Source: Sacculina carcini
Lineage: Eukaryota; Arthropoda; Thecostraca; Sacculinidae
Direction of reading: 5' to 3'
Assembly (NCBI GenBank): GCA_916048095.2
Contig: OU696584.1
Span: 2,623,317 to 2,687,316 of the forward strand
DNA length: 64,000 nucleotides
Position 1 is the first letter of the stretch. Each line of letters starts with the position of its first letter. The notes under the pieces were generated by a model, which was given only the letters and a program-made list of their open reading frames with translations, was not told the DNA's origin and ran no database searches. Shown here piece after piece: positions 21,087 to 30,916 of the stretch. Both the position numbers and the translations under genes were made by a program.

Positions 21087-21883
21087 TCAAACACGTTCTT
21101 GATAGCAAAATGTCCCGGTAATCAAATGTCCATCATCATCACACAGCTTATACATGGGAATTGACCGACGTTTGTATATGGAATCAATTTTGAACGTTTC
21201 GTTGGTAAATGTCTGTCGATATCCTTTTTCAAATAGAGTTTTCGGTATAAATTATTCGCACATGATCGCCTACGCGAAGCTTTGGTGTTTGCTTTTTGCG
21301 CGACAATGTGTTGACCAAGTGTTGATTTGATGAAGTTACAGCGCCAGGTGCCATACCGATTGATCTATGTACAGTGCTGTTATACAAATTCACCAATCGA
21401 GGTAAATTTTTGACAAAGTGTTTTGTGTTGTTTTCGGTCATAAACTTGTGTATCAGCGAGAGCAGAGTACGGAAAAATCTTTCAATTATCCACGCCTCCC
21501 GTATGATTGTAGATGTCGTATAATGATACACGTTGTGCTCTTTCATTACACGTTGAAATTCTCTCCCTGTGAATTCACCACCATGGTCGCTCATTTTGCA
21601 TCGGTGTGCAATTGTTGGTGAGAATATGGTTCATTGCTTTGGCCACGGCAGGTCACCGTTTACTATGTAATGCACGCACATTTGCCTGTCTGCTAAATAC
21701 GTCAATTACACCCAACAAATAACGCACTTGTGTGTTATGGCCACGCAGACGTGAAACATCGCACAAATCAGCTTGCCATGTATCATTTAGTCCAGTGGAG
21801 GTGTATGCATTGCGTACGAAGCGCTTACGTACTGGACGATGAAGTTGTTTTGTTCTTTGCGACCAGGTCAGCTTACTATCCAT
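21087..21883 (-). pseudogene. Polinton integrase (rve family), broken
   Basis: Retroviral-type integrase core that would join the element to host DNA. The block at 21883-21653 has TWQADLCDVSRLRGHN with the first catalytic Asp and YLLGVIDVFSRQA. The block at 21594-21229 has SDHGGEFTGREF (second Asp) and REAWIIERFFRTL (catalytic Glu), then LRVGDHVRI. A chromo-like tail (ETFKIDSIYKRRSIPMYKLC to the TGA at 21087) follows in the same frame after an in-frame stop near 21228. A frameshift lies near 21600-21650. All three catalytic acids survive, but the frame does not. Confidence 0.88.
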
Positions 21884-22399
21884 TTGCGCGAGATATTTGC
21901 CGATCGTTGGTCGACTTTCGAAACTCGCTGCCCGTGAATACTCGGGGCAACTTCTCGCGGTAAATTCAACGACTCAATCAGTTGTCGCAGTTGTGCCCAC
22001 CCTGTTGGCTCAGGAACACTTTTACGACGTCGAACGATATAGCTTACCACGTCGACAATATTGCTCCGAGGAATTTGTGTGTTATTGAGATAAATGATAC
22101 CGGTGTTGTTGTCCCATCTCAGCACAGTACTCAATTGGGAAAGCACGAATTGTGCGTGTTTTTTATAGCTTGACGGTACAAGTTGGAGCCATTTATCAGA
22201 CTCTACAGACGAAGCAGCCTGTTCAGGTGGCCTGTTCAGGGCGCCAGGCGTTCATGTACTCGATGCGTTTCGCTTCGGCATTCCCTGTAGGTTTATCGAG
22301 AATTTGCTCTAGAGGGGATGTGGTTGTGGACATGGTTCCACCTAGCATTTCATCATATGTGGCTTGCGATATGAGAACCATTCGTTGGAAGGCGCTCAT
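21868..22399 (-). pseudogene. Conserved Polinton protein of unknown function, broken
   Basis: The start ATG (22397-22399) overlaps the stop of the upstream gene as TAATG. The first part reads MSAFQRMVLISQATYDEMLG, then SPLEQILDK, and stops at 22223. The second part (22146-21868) has LRWDNNTGIIYLNNTQIPRS and PEPTGWAQLRQLIESLNLP, matching a small protein I recall as common in Polintons. A tandem duplication of CCTGTTCAGGTGG next to the stop may be the inactivating change. I do not know its function. Confidence 0.6.
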
Positions 22400-22728
22400 T
22401 ATTTTTCAGACAGTATACAGCTTATAACCGATGCAACCACGGGTATAAGGGCGGATAAGAAATTTCCTCTTTGCACCAGCACTCGTTGTTTTTTCTTCAG
22501 TGACGGACGTTTGTCACCTAATTTACGCAGTATTTTCTTGTATTTGGATAGGCGACGCTTTTGTTCTTTTTCCAAAGGGACGCGGTCTTGCAGCAGGTTA
22601 TGACAAATTTCACAAATAGCCCGTATCAGAGCAGGGTCGTACGTGTTGAGAACGGCTATTTGTTGACGGTGTGTGAGACGCGGAAGTGCTTCGATTGTCG
22701 GCCAACAGCGTTGCAGCGTCGACGACAT
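22399..22728 (-). CDS. Small basic Polinton protein
   Basis: 109 residues, intact: MSSTLQRCWPTIEALPRLTH start, a helical first half (IRAICEICHNLLQ), a Lys/Arg-rich middle (EKEQKRRLSKYKKIL), the motif KKKQRVLVQRGNFL, and a hydrophobic end (ALIPVVASVISCIL). Similar short proteins recur in Polintons and related DNA elements. A DNA-packing or membrane-active virion role is possible but not shown. It is the only complete gene left in this element, and with its partners broken it is probably not functional. Confidence 0.65.
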   Translation of the reverse strand: MSSTLQRCWPTIEALPRLTHRQQIAVLNTYDPALIRAICEICHNLLQDRVPLEKEQKRRLSKYKKILRKLGDKRPSLKKKQRVLVQRGNFLSALIPVVASVISCILSEK

Positions 22729-22762
22729 GTTGACAAATGATTCACTTGTTCAACTATATGTG

Positions 22763-23421
22763 CTATTTATACCTCAAAGCGGGGAGATAAACTGTTATGG
22801 GCTGTTTCGACACATTGCTACACACACGGAGTCTGTTGTCAGTTTGTTGACGCAAATCCACAAGCAAATGACCGTACATTTTCTTCATTACGTCTCTATA
22901 AACATCCATAATGAACTTGATATTATCTGGCATGTACTGCTGAGCAAATGCGCGCAGTGGTGTTTGATCTCGAAAATTACGGAAAAATACATAATAATTT
23001 GTATTGAGGCTGATTGTCCGGTAGTTTGGCGACTTGAGAAAAGTGTTTTGGGTGACAAATAGTACACTCGTGTTGTCGTGACGCGACGTTTTCGTAAAAA
23101 TGTCGCGTACAACAGGTCCTCCACAGCATCCAGTAAGTCGTCGATAATGACCATGCAACCATTACCGTGTTTATGTTTGCTTGCCAATCGTTGAATTTCC
23201 TCATGTGATGGCACTCCGTACTGAATCTCGTTAACTAAATTCTTATCTATATGATCGGGCGCTGCAGTTCCGTGGCAATACAGTACATAATCGGGGCTTA
23301 GGGTGAGCACTTGGTCCGCCCGTGTCAGCATGTCGACTATAAATTGACTCTTGCCGGACCCTGAAGGACCAGACAAGATCATTGTGAACGGTGTAACAAG
23401 ACGTGCGTCAAGCGTTTCCAT
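22763..23421 (-). pseudogene. Polinton DNA-packaging ATPase (FtsK/HerA type), frameshifted
   Basis: The N-terminal block starts METLDARLVTPFTMILSG, with Walker A GPSGSGKS (residues 18-25) and Walker B MVIIDDLLD (about 90-98). The frame is lost near 23070-23100. The downstream part is in another frame (23158-22763): SVLFVTQNTFL, then YVFFRNFRDQTPLRAFAQQY and YGHLLVDLRQQTDNRLR. The order matches Polinton packaging ATPases, which power genome loading in virus-like relatives. A single frameshift separates the two halves. Confidence 0.88.
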
Positions 23422-23719
23422 ACCTCCGTAACGATGAAACTGATCTACGTTTAACTATAGCGGTATTATATAAAGTATTTGCTGTATAAAGTATTTTTCC
23501 TGATGTGCGACCGGTTTTGCGCTGAGCATCAGCGCCCAAACGTCCCCGGCGCTTAATTCAATCATATAACAATGCCACAATTACCAACTGCGCAATTACA
23601 TATTCATCATAGTTGACAAGGAGCAATAGCGATAATAGGAGCAACAATATATACGTCACCATCTCGGTGATAGTCGATCAAATGACACGTTTACACATCA
23701 ACTCTTGTATATTAAAGCC

Positions 23720-24060
23720 TGCACAACTAACACATACACACACACACACACACGCACACACCAACGCATATACTTATATAACACACACATACACACCAGC
23801 ACTTGTATATTTATATAACGCACACACACACACATACACACACACACATACACACACACACACACACCAAAACATGTATACACACCAACACTTTTATATA
23901 TATATAACACACACACACACCAACACTTTTATATTTATATAACACACTAACACAACTAACACGCTAGCACAACTAACACACTAACACAACTAACACTTTT
24001 ATATTAAAAACCAATACATCTGCACAACTAACACACCTAGCACAACTAACACTAACTAAC
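23720..24060 (+). repeat. CA/ACACT microsatellite inside the Polinton
   Basis: Imperfect (CA)n, then repeats of TAACACACTAACACAAC and TATATAACACAC. It occupies the gap between the polymerase and ATPase genes. The open frames in it are artefacts. Confidence 0.95.
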
Positions 24061-24086
24061 ACAACAAATAAATAGCAATAAATAAC

Positions 24087-24130
24087 GATGATGATGATGA
24101 TGATGTCGGTCGGTCGGTCGGTCAGTCGGT
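24087..24130 (+). repeat. (GAT)n and (GTCG)n tracts
   Basis: Short runs of GATGATGAT then GTCGGTCGG overlapping the end of the polymerase frame. Confidence 0.9.
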
Positions 24131-26515
24131 GAAGCCATACGGGAAGGTACGATAATCGGGAAGGACCCTGCGTTTGCTGGAAGCTAACCTATTAATATTT
24201 TCCCCTCCTACCGTAATTATCTTGAAATCTACAGTTTTTTTAATCTGCCGAAAGGGGACTTTGATTGTGGACCCAGGCGCCTCTAACAGGGATCGGAAAG
24301 AGTCCAAGGAAATAAGCTGCTGCGTGTCGTGTGTTTGTGTGATGCCGCGCATTTTTACTATGGTCTTGGTGCGCCCGTCTGGTGTGTGTACAGTAAAAGC
24401 GTAATTTTTGGGAGACAGACAGACTATATGAGAAATATAGCTGCCTGCCCCGAAACAAGCCACTTCGTCAGTCATGTCGCCGAGAAAGTGTGATGTGTGT
24501 ATGCGCGGCATTTCTGGTGATACTTTGTAAATGACTGAATCTGTGTCACAGTATATTAGCTGGGAAGGATTAAGGCGTTGCAGGAAAGAGTAAAGATAAA
24601 GTCGGGATTGGCAAGTGGCAAAAGCAGCAAGGATGATGTTAGTCTTGAGCGGACCGACCACAGTCTTGTCTTGTCGATGTGAATACGTCAGCCTCCATAC
24701 ATCTTGCATTATGCTGTCCCCCTCACTATCGTCAGCCACCGATATGAGGTCACACGTGGAGAAATCCATGTCCATGAATCCATGGATCCTCCAGCAGATC
24801 GTAAACACGACGCATGGAAGTGACGTATTCAGTCTGCCCCAGGTTTACGCGCTGAGCCAGCTTGCCCCATTGGCTGTTGAGGCACAATTTGGCCACAGCT
24901 CTCAGGCCCGGTTTCCTCTCAATGGTCGGCAGGGTTATACCCTCACGCGCTTCGAGAGTCGGTCGGTAGTCAAGTCGGTCGTCATCAGTCTGCACGTGAG
25001 CGGGATAACCCTCGGCGCCGACCTTGAGGGCGTAAAACTTGTTTAAACATTCTGCAAACAGTCCGCCTGCCTCGCCGTCGTTGAGCTGTGTGGTGTTGGC
25101 GAAGTGCCAGAACTCGTGGATGGAAGTGAGCCGCTACCCCAACCCCAAAGCTTTTGCTACTTCTAGCGACACCCAGCTGGAAGTGAGACTGCGCTCCTCG
25201 TCCGAATGGTGACACGGCTGCGACCTCGTGGTGAAATTGCCACCGATACCCTGCTCGGCAAATGTTCTACACAGGGTGAACATGAGGCGGTCGTTGATGC
25301 GTGCGGGAAGGACGGGAACGTGAAGATTCTGTGGAGGGAGAATTGTGCAATAAATGATGCCGAAATATTTGTGAAAATCTGTGATGGGAGGACGAAAAAT
25401 GTGAGAAGGATGACCAAGATATATTTGCCGTTTGTAAGGATGTAAGTATACAAGGAGCACACATCAACGTACTCGATCCGCTCGTCACCAGCATATTCGG
25501 CATAGTGACGAAACACCTCTGTTCGCCCTCCTCTGTTCTCCTCGTCATCGTCTCGAAGCAGTGCATCAAATTCACACTCCCAGATGGTGATGAGAGTTGT
25601 GTCGGGTCGGGCTCGCAGTATCGCCAGACGAGCCATGGTGCCATCATATAGATGGCGCGTTGATGGAGCCCCACTGTTCATCACATAGCGACAGTTTTTG
25701 CTGGCGCAGAGACACTTACCAGAATGCCGATGACCATGAAAAAAAAACCGAGAATCTCGAAAAGCAGGTGTTGGTCTCCCAATTTGGCATAGCCGTCCAC
25801 TTTGTACGACCCAATACGCACCTCACCAGAGTTCAATGCGTGCTGGATATTGATGTCGCGAGACGACGCCTCCAGTTCCAGCCACTGGATCGATTTTTTC
25901 CAGTAGTTGCCACATGGTCGCTAGTGCTCATGGCTCAGTATCAACGCGACGCTGTCTTTGCGCAAAAACTTTTGACGCCACATCTCATGACACGCAGATG
26001 GAAGCGTGATGCTCTGAAATGGGTCCACCTCAGTCACCTCGATGAATTGTTGGCGGGACCGCATACTACCGAGACGAAGTACATTGACATCGTCGCGGCA
26101 GTACGCTCCCATTTCCTGGCGCAGGTCATACTGCCGGCCCACCTGCTAGGCATGCCAAGTGAGAAACTCGGCGTGCTGTTCGGTGGACATGCGACCCGGG
26201 TCGAGAATATCGGCTGAAGGAAGAGGACCTACATAATTTTGATTGTCCGCAGTGTTGAGGAGGTGAGGGAAGAAACCTTTACGGACAGGAATGTTGAACG
26301 TTTTGGAAAATTTCGCGAGAGGCATAGGAAGGAAACTGAAGGAATCAATGAAATGGAGTTTGGAGTTGGAGAAGCGCATGGAGAGGATTTTTCTGCCGTT
26401 CATGATTAGGTCTGGCACCACACCTTGGTTCAGCGCGTAATTGGCAGCAATGTTGTTGTCATAACCTTGGGCATAATGGGCAATGGCTTTCGCGTCCTTG
26501 AACGTGAAAAGCTGA
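24122..26515 (-). pseudogene. Polinton protein-primed family B DNA polymerase, truncated and frameshifted
   Basis: Replicative polymerase relic. Exonuclease-side blocks lie at 26421-26146 (LHFIDSFSFLPMPLAKFSKT) and 26142-25921 (YCRDDVNVLRLG, an Exo III-like Asp). Motif A is at 25684 and below (EYVDVCSLYTYI). The conserved PPQNLHVPVLPARIN and CHHSDEERSL follow in another frame, then motif B KLCLNSQWGKLAQR (24995-24750) and motif C IYCDTDSVIYK (24808-24122). Four or more frameshifts are needed to link them. The N-terminus is missing beyond about 26515, where a tandem repeat begins. Confidence 0.88.
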
Positions 26516-26516
26516 A

Positions 26517-26738
26517 GGTGGCGCTAAAGAGACAAATAAAATAATTTAGAGACCAATGTGGCGCTAAAGGGACAAATAAAATAATTTAGAGACAAATGTG
26601 GCGCTAAAGAGAAAAATAAAATAATTTAGAGACAAATGTGGCGCTAAAGAGAAAAATAAAATAATTTAGGGACAAATGTGGCGCTAAAGAGACAAATAAA
26701 ATAATTTGAGACAAATGTCGCGCTTAAGAGACAAATAT
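26517..26738 (+). repeat. 40-bp tandem repeat, about 5.6 units
   Basis: The unit begins GTGGCGCTAAAGAGACAAAT and continues AAAATAATTTAGAGACAAAT. Units differ by 1-3 bases. It replaces the polymerase N-terminus. Confidence 0.95.
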
Positions 26739-27000
26739 GTCTAGTTCCTCCAGCAAGCGCTATATATACACCTATTACACATCACCTGTAAAACGCTGCT
26801 GCGGCCGATCTCTGCAGACGCTGGCTCGGAGACACGAGGACCACGGTTCGAAACCCGTCAGGTATGTATATTTAAAATACCTAAAAATAAAAAAAATAGT
26901 TATAGAACAAAGAAAAAGTTAGATTAGGTTAGGTTAGGTTGGGTTAGGTTGGGTTAGGTCATGTTGAGGCAAAACAAAAAAGTGACGTCAGAGGGGGGCC
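26739..27000. other. Polinton right sub-terminal region with TTAGGT run
   Basis: Contains GGTTCGAAACCC (26851-26862), a B-box-like remnant with no matching A box, and an imperfect (TTAGGT/TTGGGT)n run at about 26920-26960. No gene. Confidence 0.5.
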
Positions 27001-27044
27001 TAAGTAGTGTAAACAAATGTGACAAAGTGGTGAAGCCTTCTACT
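27001..27044 (-). repeat. Polinton right TIR
   Basis: Inverted partner of 20779-20822. The ACATT TSD follows. Confidence 0.9.
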
Positions 27045-27049
27045 ACATT

Positions 27050-28480
27050 TGAGAATGCTGATGCGCAGTAAGACCCGGAATTTTATATGTTGGATATGGG
27101 ATCGAAAAGAGAGTTGTGGACAAAGGATAATCCCCAAGAATTTGGTGTATTTTTGGAATTTAATGGGGTGGCAAGACAAAGTCAGTGAATTTTGAAGATT
27201 TGGTTGTGTAGAACAATTTTTCCGAAAGAGAGTGGCTGCTGTTTTCCCAGGTGAAATGAGGAGACCGAAACGGGAGCAATTTTGTGACACGGTGTTTATG
27301 GCCAGCTGAAGTACACTTATCATGGAGGATATGTGCACTCCAGTAGTCCACAACACTATGTCATCGGCGTATGTGCATAATTTTACGCCAGAGGGAAGAC
27401 TCCTAGTGACCTGATCTATAACTATGTTGAAAATGATTGGTGAGAGGACTCCTCCCTGGACGACTCCGTTTTCTTGTGTGAATGTGTCAGATAGTTGTGT
27501 GGTGCGTACCTGGAAAGTTCTATTGGAGAGATACCCTTTTATGAAGTTGAGCAAGTGTCCCCGTAGGCCATGTGATTTTAATAGATGGATAGTAGCAGTT
27601 TTGGAAACTTTGTCAAAAGCAGAAGACAGGTCTAAGAATACGGCCAGAGTGGAAAGTTTGTTTTGGAAGCCGATGCGAATGTGTGATGTTAGAAGATTGA
27701 CATTGTCGGAAGTAGAGCGATGTTTTGTGAAGGCAGTCTGCTCAGGAGAAATGAGATTTGTGATAGAAGCGAAATGATTGAGGCGAGGAAGTACAAGTCT
27801 TTCGAATAATTTCGAGAAGCAAGAAGTGAGTTGGATAGGACGGTAGGATAACTGGTAAGTGATTTAGACTTTCCCGGTTTGAGTATGGGGATAATTATGG
27901 AGTGATGCCATGATGGGGTAAAAGTAATTGATCCAAAGTTGATTAAAACACGACAACAGGATAATTTTGTTTGTTGAGCTCATTTTTTTAATAAGGCGTA
28001 ATGAATGCCATCCGGCTCTGGTGATGTAGAATTACATTGAGAGAGACCTTTGAATAGCTCTAGAATAGTAAAAGGAGTATTGTAGGATGATACGGTAAGA
28101 ATAGAGGATCCGGTAGTAACAGAAGTGGTAGGTGATAAAGTGGATGGATGACTTGAGGTGGATGAACTTTTTGAGATTTGCGAGTAGTGTGTAGCAAGTT
28201 GATGGAGTACTATTGGCTGGTAAGTGATGAGTGTGTTACCTATATATGTTACTGGAGGGGAGGTTGGTGGTCGGTGTGTTTGGCGGAAAGAACGGACTAT
28301 GTGCCATAGTTTAGTAATGGGTGTTCTGTGCGTGAAAGAGTGAGTGAGGTGAGACCAGCTGTCACGTTTGGCGCGCGGATCGTCTTGCGCGCCATTGCTT
28401 TGGCCCTCTTGTAGGTGTCAAGAGATGATGTGGTGCGGCGGGACCGGAAGAAGCGCAGGGCTCTTTTGCGTTTCAGCACT
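27050..28480 (-). pseudogene. LINE-E reverse transcriptase, 5' part
   Basis: RT fingers and palm spread over several frames. PDGIHYALLKK is near 28010. FLDLSSAFDKVSK with the first Asp is near 27620. A block at 27554-27000 has GVVQGGVLSPIIFNI and CTYADDIVLW with the catalytic YADD, and ends at the Polinton insertion (LLRISILKC). At least two frameshifts and one stop make it inactive. Confidence 0.85.
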
Positions 28481-28767
28481 GCCTCTCTGCAGGCTTGGTT
28501 CCACCATGGACAACTACGTCGGGCTTTGTGATGGGTCTTAGAAGAAGGAATGGAATGTGTGGCAGCATAAATAAGAGAAGATTCTACGTGAACGGCTATT
28601 GTGTAATCGGATTCAGTGTATTATTGTGCGAATATACTGTTGAACAATGTCCAGTTGGCGTGTGCAAATTCCCACCTGATCTGCTGTGAAGGTATGATTG
28701 AGAAATGTGATAGGAGAGAAGTAATAACAGGACAGTGATCACTAGAGAGAAATGAGTCGTGACACTG

Positions 28768-29400
28768 CTAGTGCAATAAAGGAGCTAGAATTGAGGAGCA
28801 TAGTGTAATATCGAGATGTGTTAGTGTGCCGTTGTATTCGTGTAGACGTGTTGGTGAGCCATCGTTGAGAATGTTGAGTGTGTGATTGGTGATGGAGGAG
28901 ACCAGCTCGCGGCCTCGAACGTCTGAGGCGGCCGAGCCCCAGAGGGGGTGTTTGGCATTAAAATCGCCACAGAGGATAAAGGGATGCAGAAATTGTTGGA
29001 TAAGAGAATCAAAAAAGAAAGAATCTACGATTTGTTGTGGTGGGATGTATAAACTGCATATGATGATTGTTTTGTTATATATAGTTATTTGAACGGCTAC
29101 AGCCTGATATGGTCCGGTGAGTGTGATGCGATGATGTGGAAGAGAGGACTGAACGAAGACGCTGGTACCGCCCTTACGCCTGACGTTATCAGCACAGAAG
29201 TGGTGTGCGTGGTAACAGTTGAGCATGAAGCGAAGGTTGTCAGTTGGGAGGAGATGTGTTTCTTGTAGACAGACGGTGTGTGGAAGAGTACAAGAGAGAA
29301 GTTGTTGGAGCTCTGATCGTTTGTTGTCAAAGCCCCTACAGTTCCATTGAAAGATTAATGGATGCATGTGATGATGACGTTGTGTTAGGTGTGTATACAT
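28768..29400 (-). pseudogene. LINE-E APE endonuclease domain
   Basis: 210-residue open block starting MYTHLTQRHHHMHPLIFQWN. Apurinic-like endonuclease motifs are visible: N-CRG near the start, LQETHL with the catalytic Glu, CGDFNAKHPLWG with Asp/Asn, and HLDITLCS near the end. It is the N-terminal domain of ORF2. The frame breaks after it. Confidence 0.85.
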
Positions 29401-30540
29401 TTATTTGTGTGATGATAGAGGTGATTGAGTATTGGATGATTTTTTTGCTTGTTTATTTATTTTTCTTGCGCGTGTATGCTACCCTGGGTGTCTTGGTAGT
29501 ATTCGTGGAGATGGTTGATGTGGGTTCGGGAGTGGAATAGGAGTGATCAGAGGACCCTGACTCATTTCTTTGAGCCGGTGTGTTCATTTTGTTGGCGTTT
29601 TCATCGGCAGAGCCGGTAGTGGGATCTTCAGCGGTGTCCTTGCTGGTGTTGTCCTGAGATGAGGTTTCGATGGGACGCGGCAACTCCGTCTGATGTTCAG
29701 TGGTGAGGGCGGTTGGTGTGGCACAAGGTGATGGTGCTGGGAAGTTTTTCACCAATGTCGCTACGACAGTAGTGAGTTGCGTCACTGATTCAGAAAGGAA
29801 TGCCAATTGCTGTTGCATTTTGATTAGCTCTGGTGATGGCGAGCTTTCAACTGGTTGATGTTGTTGTTGCTGTTAGTGTTGTTGGTAGTGTTTTCTAGCC
29901 ACGGCGGCGGTCGATGTTGTGTTGACCTTCTCGACTGCGGATTCGGCGTCATGGTATGAGGATTTGGTCCTGTATTGGTATTCGAGGATCTATTTTTCCT
30001 GTATATATCTTTTACATGTCATTGAGGTAGCTTGATGTTCGCCACCGCAGTTCACACAGTGAAAGGAGCACTCATCTTGATGAGATTTCTCCCCACATTT
30101 CAAGCACGATGATGGTTTTGTGCACTTGTCCCTTTTGTGGCCGATGTGGCCACAGTTATTATTATTATTATTATTAATTACAGGCAAATCCAGTAGCATG
30201 GGAAGAGTGCAAGCACTATTACCACCCTAAGGTGGCCCCATGTACCGGAAGCGCCCAAAAGATTAAGAGAGAAAGAGAGTTCGAAGAGAAATAAGTCTAG
30301 AAAGAGAGTTGGAAAGAAAATAATAAATAAATAACAATAAATAATAAACCATCATCCGATAACAATCCATAATGTCACTCCGCCCACGTTCCTCAATAAA
30401 TAATAACAATCAACAATAAATATGTGATTCATTAAAAAACAGCCATCAATAAATAAGAATAAATATTAATAAATAAGTAATAAATAACAATCAAGAACAA
30501 TACATATGATTCAAAAAAGAAACATCCAACAATAAATATA

Positions 30541-30760
30541 AATATGATTCAATAAGTAACAACAACACAAATAAATATGATTCAATAAACAATAACACCA
30601 ATAATTATGATTCAATAAACAACAACAACAATAAATATGATTCAATAAACAGCAACAACAATAAATATGATTCAATAAACAACAACAACAATAAATATGA
30701 CTCAATAAACAGCAACAACAATAAATATGATTCAATAAACAACAACAGCCAACACTGAGT
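30541..30760 (-). repeat. 30-bp minisatellite in the LINE-A copy 2 3' UTR
   Basis: About seven units, approximately ATAAATATGATTCAATAAAC plus AACAACAACA. The minus-strand open frame with LLNHIYCCCC repeats is a by-product of the 30-bp period. Confidence 0.9.
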
Positions 30761-30916
30761 AAAAGTATAATTTAATAAATAACAACAACCAATGATAAAT
30801 AGTAATAAATAGAGAGTAAAATAGGAATAAATATAAATAAATAGAAAATAAATAACAATAAGCATGAATAAATAACAATAAATATGAATAAATATACAAT
30901 TAATAAGACTCAACAG

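Larger units (their letters stand above)
20779..27044 (-). mobile_element. Deleted Polinton/Maverick inserted in LINE-E
   Basis: A 6,266-bp element with 44-bp terminal inverted repeats starting AGTAGAAGGCTTCAC (2 mismatches), flanked by ACATT on both sides (20774-20778 and 27045-27049). The minus-strand genes in order are a family B DNA polymerase, an FtsK/HerA-type ATPase, a small basic protein, a small conserved protein and a retroviral-type integrase. This gene set, and TIRs starting AG, are hallmarks of Polintons. Typical elements are 15-20 kb. Major and minor capsid and protease genes are absent here, and a CA microsatellite lies where genes would be expected. All genes except the small basic protein are broken, so it is a dead copy. 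Confidence 0.9.

Noticed and set aside
23698..23942. Thr/His-rich and Cys/Val-rich ORFs inside the Polinton
   Set aside because: CA/TG repeat artefacts, not capsid genes.
26830..26880. tRNA gene (GGTTCGAAACCC)
   Set aside because: Only a B box is visible; no A box and no cloverleaf.
26920..26960. Telomere-like TTAGGT repeats
   Set aside because: Short, degenerate, internal to a transposon and not at a chromosome end.
30511..30913. ORFs with repeated LLNHIYCCCC
   Set aside because: The 10-residue period is the 30-bp minisatellite in the LINE-A copy 2 3' UTR.
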